From: JANWHQ01 sp963775275
Lineage (GTDB): Bacteria; Pseudomonadota; Alphaproteobacteria; Caulobacterales; Caulobacteraceae
Direction: 5' to 3'
Length of the DNA stretch: 64,000 bases
Assembly: GCA_963775275.1 (NCBI GenBank)
Contig: CAVZII010000005.1
Coordinates: 1 to 64,000 of the forward strand
In this document: piece after piece, positions 16,441-25,164 of the stretch
Numbering within the stretch: the first letter of the stretch is position 1
Layout: each line of letters begins with the position of its first letter
Program-made: the position numbers and the translations under genes
Notes under the pieces: generated by a model
Database searches by the model: none
Seen by the model: the letters and a program-made list of their open reading frames with translations, nothing else
Told to the model about the DNA's origin: nothing

Positions 16441-19238
16441 TCATCCGCCGCCGAGGAACGCACCCACGGCCTCGATCGCCTCGACCAGGCCCACGCGCTG
16501 GACGGCGACGCCCTCTGGCAGGCCGGAGAACAGGCGCGTGGGCGCCGCGGCGTCGAGCATGACGAAGACGCCGCGGTCCTCGATCCGGCGGATGAGCCGC
16601 CCGAAGGCCTGGGCGATGCGGGCGCGCGCGACGGAATCGTCATAGCCCTTGCCGCCGAAACGCTCGCGCCGGGCCTTGTGCAGGAGGTCCGGCCGCGGCC
16701 AGGGGATGCGGTCGAAGACGAGCAGGCGCAGCGCCCGGCCGGGAACGTCGACCCCGTCCCGGATCGCGTCGGTCCCGAGGAGGCAGGAGTCCTCCTCCGC
16801 CCGGAAGATGTCGACCAGGGCGCCGGCCTCCAGCGGATCGACGTGCTGGGCGTAGAGCGCCAGGCCCCGGTCGGCGAGCGGCGCGGCGATGCGGTCGTAG
16901 ACGGCTCGAAGCCGGCGGATGGCGGTGAAGAGGCCAAGGCCCCCGCCGCCAGCGGCAGCGAAGAGCTCGCGCATGGCGGCGGCGACCTGGCGGGGGTCCT
17001 CGCGGTTGACGTCAGTGACCACGAAGGCGCGCGAGGACGCCTCGTAGTCGAAGGGCGAGTTGAGGCGAAGGGTCTTGGGCCGGTCGGGCAGGCGCGCGGC
17101 GCCGGTGCGCATCTCGGCCAGGGCGAAGGGGTCGTCCAGGGTGGAGTCGGCCAGGGTCGCGCTGGTGACCAGGACGCCGTGGGCCGGCGAGAGCACGGCG
17201 GCGCGCAGCGGCTCGGTGGGATCGACCCAGTGCCGGCGGCAGGCGACGTCGACGATGCGGCCATAGAGGTGGACGGACTCGAACCAGTCGACGAAGTCCG
17301 GATCTTCCTCGGCGTTCTCGTCGATGGCCTGGAGCATGGCGCGCCAGGCCGGCGCCATCATCCGCGCCCGACGGTCCAGGCCCCTCAGCGCCCCCTCGAT
17401 GCGGGCGCGCGAGGAGGACTCGAGCTCGGCGGCCTGGTCATCGAGGATGTCCTCCAGATGCCGGGCCAGCGCCAGGAGCGGCGCCTCGAGCGCGGCGAGC
17501 GCGCGGGCGGCCTCGCGGGCGGTCTCGCGCACCAGGTCGAGCGCCGGACGGGCGGCGCACTCCTGGCCGAGCTCGGAGGGCGCGGCGCGGGCGCGGACCT
17601 GTTCCAGCGCGGCGGTGAGGAAGGCCTCGATCGGGCCGATGGGATTGGCCTCGCCGCTGGGCGGCGCGATGCGGCCGGACCAGCCTTCGCCCGGCAGGGC
17701 CGCGGCGGCGTGCACCGCCTCGCCGAGCGCCCTTCGCGCCCCCTCGTGCTCGGCGACCAGTTCCAGGAGCCGCGCCTCCAGCCCCCGGCCCCGCCGTCCG
17801 CGCCCCTCGGGCCCGCGCACCCAGCGGCGCAGCTCGGCGCCCTCTGCGCCCGAGAGCACGGCCGAGAACGCGGCGTCGGCCGCGTCGAACAGGTGGTGGC
17901 CCTCGTCGAAGACGATGCGCTTGAGCGCCGTGGACTCGATGTCGCCCTTCAGGCCCCGGGCGGCCCGGGCGCCGTCGAAGGCGGCCTGGGTCAGGACCAG
18001 GGCGTGATTGGCGATGACGAGGTCGGCCCGGCGCGAGGCGCGGATCGCCTTCTCCACGAAGCAGGCGCGGTAGTGGAGGCAAGCGGCGTGGACGCACTCT
18101 CCCCTCCTGTCCACGAGGTTGGCCGCGCTCGCCTGGGCGGAGGGGCCGACGGCGAAGAGGGTCGGCAGCCAGCCCGGGAAGTCGCCGCCGGTCATGTCGC
18201 CGTCGCGGGTGGCGCGGACCCAGCGCGCGACGAGCCCGAGGCCGATCAGGTCGGCCCCGCCGAGCTGGGCGGCCTGGACCTGTTCACGGAAGTTCAGAAG
18301 GCACAGATAGTTCTCGCGCCCCTTGCGGACCACCGCCTTGCGCGCGCGGACCAGAGGATCGGGGAAAATCGCGGCGCTCTCGCGGTCGATCTGGCGTTGC
18401 AGGGCGCGGGTGTAGGTGGAGACCCAGACCGCCGGGCCGTTGGCCTCGGCCCAGAGGCTGGCGGGGGCGAGGTAGCCCAGGGTCTTGCCGACGCCCGTGC
18501 CGGCCTCGGCCAGCATCATGCGCGGCTCGCCCTCCCGCTCGCGCGGCTGGAAGACGAAGGCGGTCTCGGCGGCGAAGTCGGCCTGGGCCGGACGCGCCTC
18601 GTCCAGGCCCTGGCGGGTCAGCAGATCCTTGAGCCGCACGCGGGCGTCCTCGGGATCGATCGGCCTGGAGCCGGCCTCGCCCGCCGGGGCGCCGTCCTCC
18701 CATTCGCTCACGCGCGACCAGACCTCGAGGCCCGAGCCGCGATAGCCGTCCCGCACGGGGCCGGTCGCGCAGCGCCTGGACCACGGCGACGCCCCAGGCC
18801 CAGCCGGCGCGACCCAGGGTCTCGGCCAGCGCCAGGGCCTCCTCGCGGTTCGGCCAAGGGTTGGCGGCGAGCTCGTCCAGCAGCGCGCGACACGCGCGAA
18901 GAAGCGCCTCGGCCTGCTCGGCCGCGCCCCGGGGCTCGGGCATGCCGAGCGCGATCGCCAGGCCCACGGCCGAGGGCGCGCAGAACTGAGCCGGGCGGAC
19001 AAAGGCGAAGAGCTCGAGCGCGTCGAAGATGTCCTTGGAGCGGGGCGGCGCCTGCAGCCCAAGGCGGCGAGCGGTGAGCGCGGCATGGGCGACGATGACC
19101 GGCGCGCGCAGGGCCAGCTGCTCGGCCTCGGCGGGACGGAGCTGGCGGCCCGCCCTCCCCGTCCGCCACGCCGGCGCGCGGGCCCGGCAGCACGACCAGC
19201 GCGGGCGCGAGGTCCAGGGCTGGCGCGACGGCGTTCAT
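16441..19238 (-). CDS. DinG/XPD-type ATP-dependent DNA helicase, two frameshifts in N-terminal part
   Basis: About 931 residues once two apparent one-base insertions are ignored. The helicase core is intact: Walker A in LAEAGTGVGKT, iron-sulfur cysteines in ENYLCLLN and ECVHAACLHYRAC, Walker B as DEGHHLF, and motif VI in AQAFGRLIRRIED. It is the family of superfamily 2 5'-3' helicases that unwind forks, R-loops and similar structures. The N-terminus (start ATG 19238) reads MNAVAPALDLAPALVVLPG, then jumps frame near 19150 to EAEQLALRAPVIVAHAAL, and again near 18757 into PVRDGYRGSGLEVWS. That N-terminal region (VIVAHAALTARRLG, then DIFDALELFAF) is reminiscent of a worn DnaQ-like exonuclease domain, an inference only. 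Both breaks lie in G/C runs and may be sequencing errors. Confidence 0.82.
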
Positions 19239-19374
19239 GGGAGACCGATAGCGCGGTTCGGGAGGAAACGGAACGGGAACAAACGCGCTGGGGCCATGAA
19301 GAAAGCTTAACTAGGTCGTGAGGCGTGACGTTGCTAACGTCGGCGCGGATCGTGACCGGCCCCGGGGGAGGAGA

Positions 19375-20295
19375 GTGGTTCGGATCGGACGCCCTGCCGT
19401 GCTCACAGGCGCGGCCGTGCTGCTGGCCGCGCTGGCAGGCCTGGCCGCAACCGGCGCGCTCCGGCAGACCGCCCACCCGGCCAAGGCGCCTTGGCTCTCG
19501 GACGGCCGGACGGTCTGGATCGACATCCCGGACGGACGGCTGAAGACGCGCGTCTACGAGAGCGCCGGGTTGACCGACAAGCCCGTGCTCGTCGTCCTGG
19601 TCCACGGCGATTACCGGACCGGGCGCCAGGGGTTTTATGAGTTCGCCCAGGCGATCGCGCATCGCGACGACAACGTCGTCGCGGCCGGCGTGCTGCGACC
19701 CGGCTACAAGGACGCCCAAGGGGACCGCTCGTCCGGCAAGACGGGCTACACCATCGGCGACAACTACACGCCCGAGGTGGTCGACGACGTCCATGCGGCC
19801 GTCCGCCAACTGAAGGCCAGATACCATCCCGGCGCGGTGGTCCTGATCGGGCATTCGGGCGGCGGCGCGATCTCTGCGGACCTGATCGGCCGGCATCCGG
19901 GCGACATCGATGCGGCGCTGCTGCTCGCCTGCGCCTGCGATCCCAAGGAGTTCATGACCCGCTGGGTGCGCGAACACCCTGTCTTCCCCAGGAACCTGCC
20001 AAACCCGAGCCTTCTGCCGCTGGATCTTGCGCCGAAGGTGTCGCCGCGCACGCACGTACGAATGGTGATCGGCGACAAGGACGACGTGGTGCGCCTCCCG
20101 GCGAGCCAGGCCTATGCCAAGGCCCTCGCCGCGCGGGGAGTCGACGTGAAGCTCGTGCTCGTCTCAGGGTACGGGCACGACGACATCCTGCGCGCGCCCG
20201 AGACGCTGGCCGCCATGACCGAGCTGCTCACGCTCGAGGGCGCTGCGGTGCATCCGCCGCCGCCGCCGCCGCCGGCCTCAGCCTCGCGTTCCTGA
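19375..20295 (+). CDS. Membrane-anchored alpha/beta hydrolase
   Basis: 306 residues from a GTG at 19375 preceded by GGGGGAGGAGA. An N-terminal hydrophobic segment (about 8-28) is a signal anchor or uncleaved signal peptide. The hydrolase fold shows LVVLVHGDYRTG (oxyanion strand), the nucleophile S161 in IGHSGGG, the acid in MVIGDKDDVV and the histidine in GYGHDDIL. It ends in a low-complexity PPPPPPP tail. Substrate unknown: an ester or amide hydrolase acting outside the cytoplasm is the reasonable guess. It is divergent from the helicase, with 136 bp between. An alternative GTG start at 19318 adds 19 charged residues and seems less likely. Confidence 0.8.
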   Translation: MVRIGRPAVLTGAAVLLAALAGLAATGALRQTAHPAKAPWLSDGRTVWIDIPDGRLKTRVYESAGLTDKPVLVVLVHGDYRTGRQGFYEFAQAIAHRDDNVVAAGVLRPGYKDAQGDRSSGKTGYTIGDNYTPEVVDDVHAAVRQLKARYHPGAVVLIGHSGGGAISADLIGRHPGDIDAALLLACACDPKEFMTRWVREHPVFPRNLPNPSLLPLDLAPKVSPRTHVRMVIGDKDDVVRLPASQAYAKALAARGVDVKLVLVSGYGHDDILRAPETLAAMTELLTLEGAAVHPPPPPPPASASRS

Positions 20296-20335
20296 CCCCG
20301 AGACGACGCCGCGCCGGATGAACGATCTTTAATGG

Positions 20336-20364
20336 CACGATATCTTGCATAGCATGTCATCGTG
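20336..20364. promoter_or_regulatory. Dyad in the PadR promoter, candidate operator
   Basis: CACGAT (20336-20341) and ATCGTG (20359-20364) are inverted about a low-G+C centre with the PadR-like half ATGT. It lies 15 bp before the padR start at 20380 and would overlap its promoter; PadR-group repressors usually bind such dyads at their own promoter. Confidence 0.4.
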
Positions 20365-20379
20365 CGTCACCATGCGCTC

Positions 20380-20709
20380 ATGGACACGGCGAACTGGCAG
20401 GCGCAGCTGCGCAAGGGCGCGGCGGAGCTGGTGGTGCTCGCGATCCTCGGACGCGGCGAGCGCTACGGGCTGCAGATCCTTGAGGAGACGGCCGCCGCCG
20501 GCGGCGTGGTCTCGGAAGGCTCGCTCTATCCCCTGCTGAACCGGCTGGAGCGCGACGGCAAGCTGACCGCGCGCTGGAGCCTCGACGAGGGGGTCAGCCA
20601 CCCCCGCAAGTATTACGCCCTGACCGGCGACGGCCAACGCCTGCTGAACGAGATGCGCGGCGTCTGGGCCGAGTTCCGCAAGACCATCTCGTCTATCGTG
20701 GAGAGCTGA
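20380..20709 (+). CDS. PadR-family transcriptional regulator
   Basis: 109 residues forming a PadR winged helix: the opening helix QLRKGAAELVVLAILGRG, the recognition region ERYGLQILEE, the segment SEGSLYPLLNRLERDGKL and the wing with RKYYALTGDGQRLL. The ATG at 20380 is preferred because the upstream GTG at 20362 lies in the dyad. It is 2 bp before a gene for a HAAS-domain membrane protein. In this common pairing the PadR regulator controls itself and the HAAS protein. The inducing signal is unknown. Confidence 0.88.
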   Translation: MDTANWQAQLRKGAAELVVLAILGRGERYGLQILEETAAAGGVVSEGSLYPLLNRLERDGKLTARWSLDEGVSHPRKYYALTGDGQRLLNEMRGVWAEFRKTISSIVES

Positions 20710-20711
20710 GC

Positions 20712-21293
20712 ATGGCCGGTCCCGACATGCCCGAGGACGCCGAAACCTATCTCGCCCAGTTGGAACGGCATCTCGCCCGTATGCCCGCGCAGGCGCGCGC
20801 GCCGATCGTGCAGGAGATCAAGAGTCACTTGGCCGAACGGGCTGCGGTGGGTCCGCACATGCTGCACGCCGCGATCAGCCAGCTCGGGACGCCCCGCGCC
20901 CTGGCGCAGAGCTTCCTGGATGACTGGCTCCTGTCGGGCGCGCTGGACCGCGGCTCGGGCCCGAGGCTCCTTGCGGTGATCCTCCGCCGCGCCTGGCGCA
21001 GCTTCGCCGCGGTCGCGATCGGGACCCTCAGCGTGATCCTCTACCTTTTCGCCTTTGCCTTCCTCGTCGTGGCGGTGATGAAGCCGATCACGCCCGGGAA
21101 CGTGGGCGCCTGGGCGGCGCGGGACGGCGGGATCGGCGACTTCGGCGTGATCTTCGGCGTCGTCCACACGACGCCGGAGCTGATGGGCTGGTGGATCATC
21201 CCGGCGTCCCTGGCCGCGGCCCTGATCTGCTACTTCGCCGCCTCGCTGGTGACTCGCCAGGGCGGCCGGTTGCTGTTGCACGCGCCGAGGTGA
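20712..21293 (+). CDS. HAAS-domain membrane protein, PadR partner
   Basis: 193 residues. The first 80 (AETYLAQLERHLARMPAQAR, then HLAERA and the helix AISQLGTPRALAQSFLDD) match the HAAS/DUF1700 helical domain found beside PadR regulators. Two hydrophobic spans follow, about 95-122 and 157-178, giving a small inner-membrane protein with a cytoplasmic N-terminal sensor or adaptor domain. It starts 2 bp after padR, so the two genes are coupled. Such proteins are thought to relay an envelope signal to the PadR partner; the job here is inferred from this arrangement. Confidence 0.8.
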   Translation: MAGPDMPEDAETYLAQLERHLARMPAQARAPIVQEIKSHLAERAAVGPHMLHAAISQLGTPRALAQSFLDDWLLSGALDRGSGPRLLAVILRRAWRSFAAVAIGTLSVILYLFAFAFLVVAVMKPITPGNVGAWAARDGGIGDFGVIFGVVHTTPELMGWWIIPASLAAALICYFAASLVTRQGGRLLLHAPR

Positions 21294-21299
21294 ATGGGG

Positions 21300-21710
21300 T
21301 CAGGCCTTCGACACCACGGCCCAGGCGTAGCTGCGGATCCGCCACGCGCCGTCGTCGGACAGGACCAGCACGAAGGCCCACCCGCCGTCCTCGCTGAACG
21401 GCTGGCCGCGGGCGCGGCCGGTCCAGGCGGTGGGCAGGGTGAAGAAGGCCTGATCTGCCTCGCGAGCGAGATCCTGGGCCTCGCCGAAGCGGAAGGCGAG
21501 GCCGGCGAGCCCCTGGCGGCGTGCGTGATCGAGGAAGCCTTGCCGCCAGCGCTCGACCGCGTCCGGGCCCTCGAAGCGGAAAGGGGCAAAGTTCTCCAGG
21601 ATCACGACGTCGGAAGCCGCGAAGGCCTCGGCGAGGCCAGCGTCCTCGCCGCTCGCCATGAACCGGGCGAGGCGCTGGACCGGGGCGAGCATGGCGGGGT
21701 CGAAGGACAT
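21300..21710 (-). CDS. SnoaL/DUF4440-like NTF2-fold protein
   Basis: 136 residues with the cone-shaped NTF2 fold pattern: the N-terminal helix MLAPVQRLARFMAS, the strand VILENFAPFRFEGPDAVERWRQGF and the final antiparallel strands WAFVLVLSDDGAWRIRSYAWAVV. The family includes small enzymes and ligand carriers and no conserved catalytic set identifies a reaction. It is convergent with the HAAS gene, 6 bp apart, and divergent from the Lhr-type helicase. Function unassigned. Confidence 0.72.
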   Translation of the reverse strand: MSFDPAMLAPVQRLARFMASGEDAGLAEAFAASDVVILENFAPFRFEGPDAVERWRQGFLDHARRQGLAGLAFRFGEAQDLAREADQAFFTLPTAWTGRARGQPFSEDGGWAFVLVLSDDGAWRIRSYAWAVVSKA

Positions 21711-21781
21711 CCGCGCACCCTAGCCACAAGGCCGGTGAAACGGAACGGGAACATGGTATAGCGCCAGGCCTGGAGACCTCC

Positions 21782-24322
21782 GTGGCGCGACCCGTCGTCC
21801 GAAACCAAAGAAACGTGGCTCCCGCCCCGGATCGAGTTCGGGGCCGGGATGAGCGGGGGTTGGGGGAGGACTCGCTGCATCAGGGCGCCTTGACCACACT
21901 GCCTCCCAGGTTCTCGCAATGGTTCGGCTCGCGGGGGTGGGCGCCCCGGCGGCATCAGCTCGAGATGCTGACGAAGGCGCAGCAGGGCCGTCATGTCCTG
22001 CTGATCGCGCCGACGGGCGGGGGCAAGACCCTGGCGGGCTTCCTGCCGAGCCTGATCGAGCTTTGCGAGCGCGGGCCGGCGAACGATCCGGCCGGGCACG
22101 GCCTTCACACCCTCTACATCTCGCCCTTGAAGGCCCTGGCCGTGGACGTGGCGCGCAACCTGATGGCGCCGATCGCGGAGATGGGCCTGCCGATCAAGGT
22201 GGAATCCCGCACCGGCGACACCGGCGTCTCCAAGCGCCAGCGCCAGAGGCTGCATCCGCCCGACATCCTCCTGACCACGCCCGAGCAGCTCGCCCTGTTC
22301 TGCGCCTGGGAAGGCTCGCGGGCCTTCTTCTCGACGCTCAGGTGCGTCATCATCGACGAGATCCACGCCATCCACGCCTCCAAGCGCGGGGACCTGTTGT
22401 CCCTGGGCCTGGCGCGCCTGCAGGCCTGCGCGCCGGCGATGCGGCGGATCGGCCTCTCGGCCACGGTGAGCGACCCGGACATGCTGAGGCGGTGGCTGGC
22501 GCCGGGGGAGATGGCCGACCTCGTCCTGGGCGAGCCCGGCGCGGCGCCGGAGGTGGACGTGCTGCTGTCGCACGGCGAAGTGCCGTGGGCCGGCCACACC
22601 GCCCAGCACGCCATGGCCGAGGTCTATGAGGCGATCAAAGGAGCGAAGACGGCGCTCGTCTTCGTCAACACCCGCTGGCAGGCCGAGTTCGCCTTCCAGG
22701 AGCTGTGGCGGCTGAACGAGGACGGCCTGAGGATCGCGCTGCACCACGGCTCGCTGGCGGCGGAGCAGCGGCGCAAGGTCGAGGCGGCGATGGCCCGGGG
22801 GGACCTGAACGCCGTGGTCTGCACCTCGACGCTGGACCTCGGCATCGACTGGGGCGACGTGGACCTGGTGATCCAGCTCGCCGCGCCCAAGGGCTCCTCG
22901 CGCCTGGTGCAGCGCATCGGGCGGGCGAACCACCGGCTGGACGAGCCGTCGCGCGCCCTCCTGGTGCCCGCGAGCCGCTTCGAGATGCTGGAGTGCCAGG
23001 CCGCCCGCGAGGCGGTGGCGGAGAGCGCACTGGACGGCGAGAAGGCGCGGACCGGCGCGCTGGACGTGCTGGCCCAGCACATCATGGGCGCAGCCTGCGG
23101 CGACCCGTTCCGGGCGGATGATCTTTATACGGAGGTCCGCACCGCCGCGCCGTTCGCGTCGCTGACCCGCGACGACTTCGACCGCACGCTCGAGCTTGTC
23201 TCCACCGGCGGCTATGCACTGAAGACCTATGACCGGTTCCGCCGGATCGTGCAGGACCAGGAGGGCCGCTGGCGGGTGAGGAACGCCCAGACGGCGCTGC
23301 GCCACCGGCTGAACGTCGGGGCGATCGTCGGCCCCGCCGTGCTGAACGTGAAAGTGATGAAGGGCCGGCGCGCCACGCGCAAGATCGGCGAGGTCGAGGA
23401 GGGCTATGTCGACATCCTGCTGCCCGGCGACACCTTCATCTTCGGCGGCCAGGTGTGGCGCTTCCACGGCGTGGAAGGCGACGACGTGCTGGTGACGCCC
23501 GCGCCGAACGCCGAGCCCAAGATGCCGAGCTGGGGCGGCTCCAAGTTCGCGATCTCGACGCACCTGGCCGAACGGGTGCGGCGGATGACGGCCGACCAGG
23601 AGGCCTGGCGGCGCCTGCCGGAGGACGTGCAGGAGTGGCTCGAGGTCCAGCGCCGCCACTCCGCCATCCCCGCCTATGAGGAGATGCTGGTCGAGACCTT
23701 CCCGCTGAAGACGCGCTGGCATCTGGCCTGCTATCCCTTCGAGGGGCGCCTGGCGCACACGACGCTCGCCATGCTCCTGACCCGGCGGCTCGAGCGGCGG
23801 GGCTGCGGGCCGATCGGCTTCGTCGCCAACGACTACGCCCTGGCGGTCTGGTCGCTGAGGCCCATGGGCGGCATCGACATGGACGAGCTGTTCGCGCAGG
23901 ACATGCTGGGCGACGACCTGGAGGCGTGGCTCGAGGAGAGCGCCCTGATGCGGCGCGCGTTCAAGAACTGCGCGCTCGTGTCCGGCCTGATCGAGCGGCG
24001 TTTCCCGGGCGAGGAGAAGTCCGGACGCCAGGTCACCTTCTCGTCGGACCTGATCTACAACGTGCTGCGCCGCCACCAGCCCGACCACCTGCTGCTGCGC
24101 TGCGCGCGCGAGGACATGGCCACGGGATCGCTGGACACGGAGCGGCTCGGGCGCCTGCTGAAGCGAATCCAGGGCAGGATCGTGCACATGGACCTGCCCA
24201 AGGTGACGCCCTTCGCCGTGCCGATCCTCTTGTCCATTGGGCGCGAGGTCGTGCCGGGCTCGGCGCACGAGGAGGTGCTGGAGCTGGCCGAGGCCGAGCT
24301 GATCGCCGAGGCGCTCGCGTGA
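21782..24322 (+). CDS. Lhr-type DEXH helicase (DNA ligase-associated)
   Basis: 846 residues of the ligase-associated Lhr branch of superfamily 2. Walker A is APTGGGKT at 76-83, the DEIH box at 192-195, motif III in GLSATVSD and motif VI in VQRIGRANHRLD, followed by the winged-helix and C-terminal domain typical of Lhr. It is linked to DNA repair with nucleases and ligases in the family. The start is the GTG at 21782; an N-terminal stretch of about 38 residues before the conserved LTTLPPRFSQWF is poorly conserved, so the real start may be downstream. The stop overlaps the next gene by 4 bp (GTGA), and this pdeM-type partner supports the call. No ligase gene is in the window. Confidence 0.9.
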   Translation: MARPVVRNQRNVAPAPDRVRGRDERGLGEDSLHQGALTTLPPRFSQWFGSRGWAPRRHQLEMLTKAQQGRHVLLIAPTGGGKTLAGFLPSLIELCERGPANDPAGHGLHTLYISPLKALAVDVARNLMAPIAEMGLPIKVESRTGDTGVSKRQRQRLHPPDILLTTPEQLALFCAWEGSRAFFSTLRCVIIDEIHAIHASKRGDLLSLGLARLQACAPAMRRIGLSATVSDPDMLRRWLAPGEMADLVLGEPGAAPEVDVLLSHGEVPWAGHTAQHAMAEVYEAIKGAKTALVFVNTRWQAEFAFQELWRLNEDGLRIALHHGSLAAEQRRKVEAAMARGDLNAVVCTSTLDLGIDWGDVDLVIQLAAPKGSSRLVQRIGRANHRLDEPSRALLVPASRFEMLECQAAREAVAESALDGEKARTGALDVLAQHIMGAACGDPFRADDLYTEVRTAAPFASLTRDDFDRTLELVSTGGYALKTYDRFRRIVQDQEGRWRVRNAQTALRHRLNVGAIVGPAVLNVKVMKGRRATRKIGEVEEGYVDILLPGDTFIFGGQVWRFHGVEGDDVLVTPAPNAEPKMPSWGGSKFAISTHLAERVRRMTADQEAWRRLPEDVQEWLEVQRRHSAIPAYEEMLVETFPLKTRWHLACYPFEGRLAHTTLAMLLTRRLERRGCGPIGFVANDYALAVWSLRPMGGIDMDELFAQDMLGDDLEAWLEESALMRRAFKNCALVSGLIERRFPGEEKSGRQVTFSSDLIYNVLRRHQPDHLLLRCAREDMATGSLDTERLGRLLKRIQGRIVHMDLPKVTPFAVPILLSIGREVVPGSAHEEVLELAEAELIAEALA

Positions 24323-25047
24323 GTTCTGCGTCCGCGAGAAGGGCCGCGTATGACGCCGCGTGCGAGGGGGGAGCGCTGAGGCTCGAGGTCGCGGGCGCGG
24401 ACGTGGCGCTGCGGCCCTCGGGCGGGATCTGGCTTCAGGCTGAGCGGGCGCTGGTCGCCGCGGACGTCCACTTCGAAAAGGGCTCGGCCTATGCCTCCCG
24501 CGGTCAGCTCCTGCCGCCTTACGACACCCGCGACGCGCTCGAGCGGCTGACGGCGGAGGCGAAGGCGCTGGACGCGCGGCTGGTGGTGCTGCTGGGCGAC
24601 AGCTTCCACGACCGGGGAGGCGAGGACCGGCTCGCGACCAGCGATATGGAGGCGGTGCACGCGCTCGCGCGCGGCCGCACCCTGGTCTGGGTGACCGGCA
24701 ACCACGATCCGATCCCGCCGCGGCGCCTGCCCGGCGAGGCGGCGGACGAGCTGACGCTGGACCACCTGATCCTGCGCCACGAACCGACGGATGGGCCCGC
24801 GCCGGGCGAGGTCGCCGGGCACCTGCATCCCTGCGCCAGGATCAGGGCGGACGGCCGCTCGGTGAGGCGGCGTTGCTTCGTCACGGACGGCGAGCGTCTG
24901 ATCCTGCCGGCCTTCGGGGCCTATGCGGGCGGACTGAACGTGCGGGACCAGGCGTTCGGGGGCCTGTTCGCGACCAAGCCGCTGGTGGCGGCGCTGGGCC
25001 CCCGGCGGGTGCACCCGGTCCTGTGGCGCTCGACGGTGAGGGACTGA
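24319..25047 (+). CDS. pdeM: PdeM-type metallophosphoesterase/endonuclease
   Basis: 242 residues of the calcineurin-like metallophosphoesterase fold. Metal-binding motifs are in order: ADVHFEKG, GDSFHD, the GNHDP motif, and GHLHP. This is the ligase-associated DNA-damage endonuclease PdeM found beside Lhr-type helicases. It begins at a GTG inside the Lhr stop codon (overlap of 4 bp) and so is translationally coupled. The open frame extends further upstream only because of high G+C. The first motif reads DVH with E after it, a small variation from the usual DLH; all metal ligands are present. Confidence 0.88.
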   Translation: MSSASARRAAYDAACEGGALRLEVAGADVALRPSGGIWLQAERALVAADVHFEKGSAYASRGQLLPPYDTRDALERLTAEAKALDARLVVLLGDSFHDRGGEDRLATSDMEAVHALARGRTLVWVTGNHDPIPPRRLPGEAADELTLDHLILRHEPTDGPAPGEVAGHLHPCARIRADGRSVRRRCFVTDGERLILPAFGAYAGGLNVRDQAFGGLFATKPLVAALGPRRVHPVLWRSTVRD

Positions 25048-25065
25048 ACTTCCCTGCTCGCTTCG

Positions 25066-25136
25066 TGTCATCCCGGCCGAGCCGTCAGGCGAGAGCCGCA
25101 ATCCCGGACAGCCGCTGCGCGGCTTGCGGGATGACA
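25066..25136. repeat. REP-like intergenic palindrome
   Basis: TGTCATCCCGG at 25066-25076 is matched by GCGGGATGACA at the far end (25126-25136), with inner partial complementarity around the AGCCG and CGGCT segments. This GTCATCCCGG...GGATGAC design is frequent between genes of alphaproteobacteria. It lies between the converging pdeM and podJ genes and could serve as a bidirectional terminator. Confidence 0.55.
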
Positions 25137-25164
25137 TGTCCAATTGGTCTGGGACCGCCGCCGC

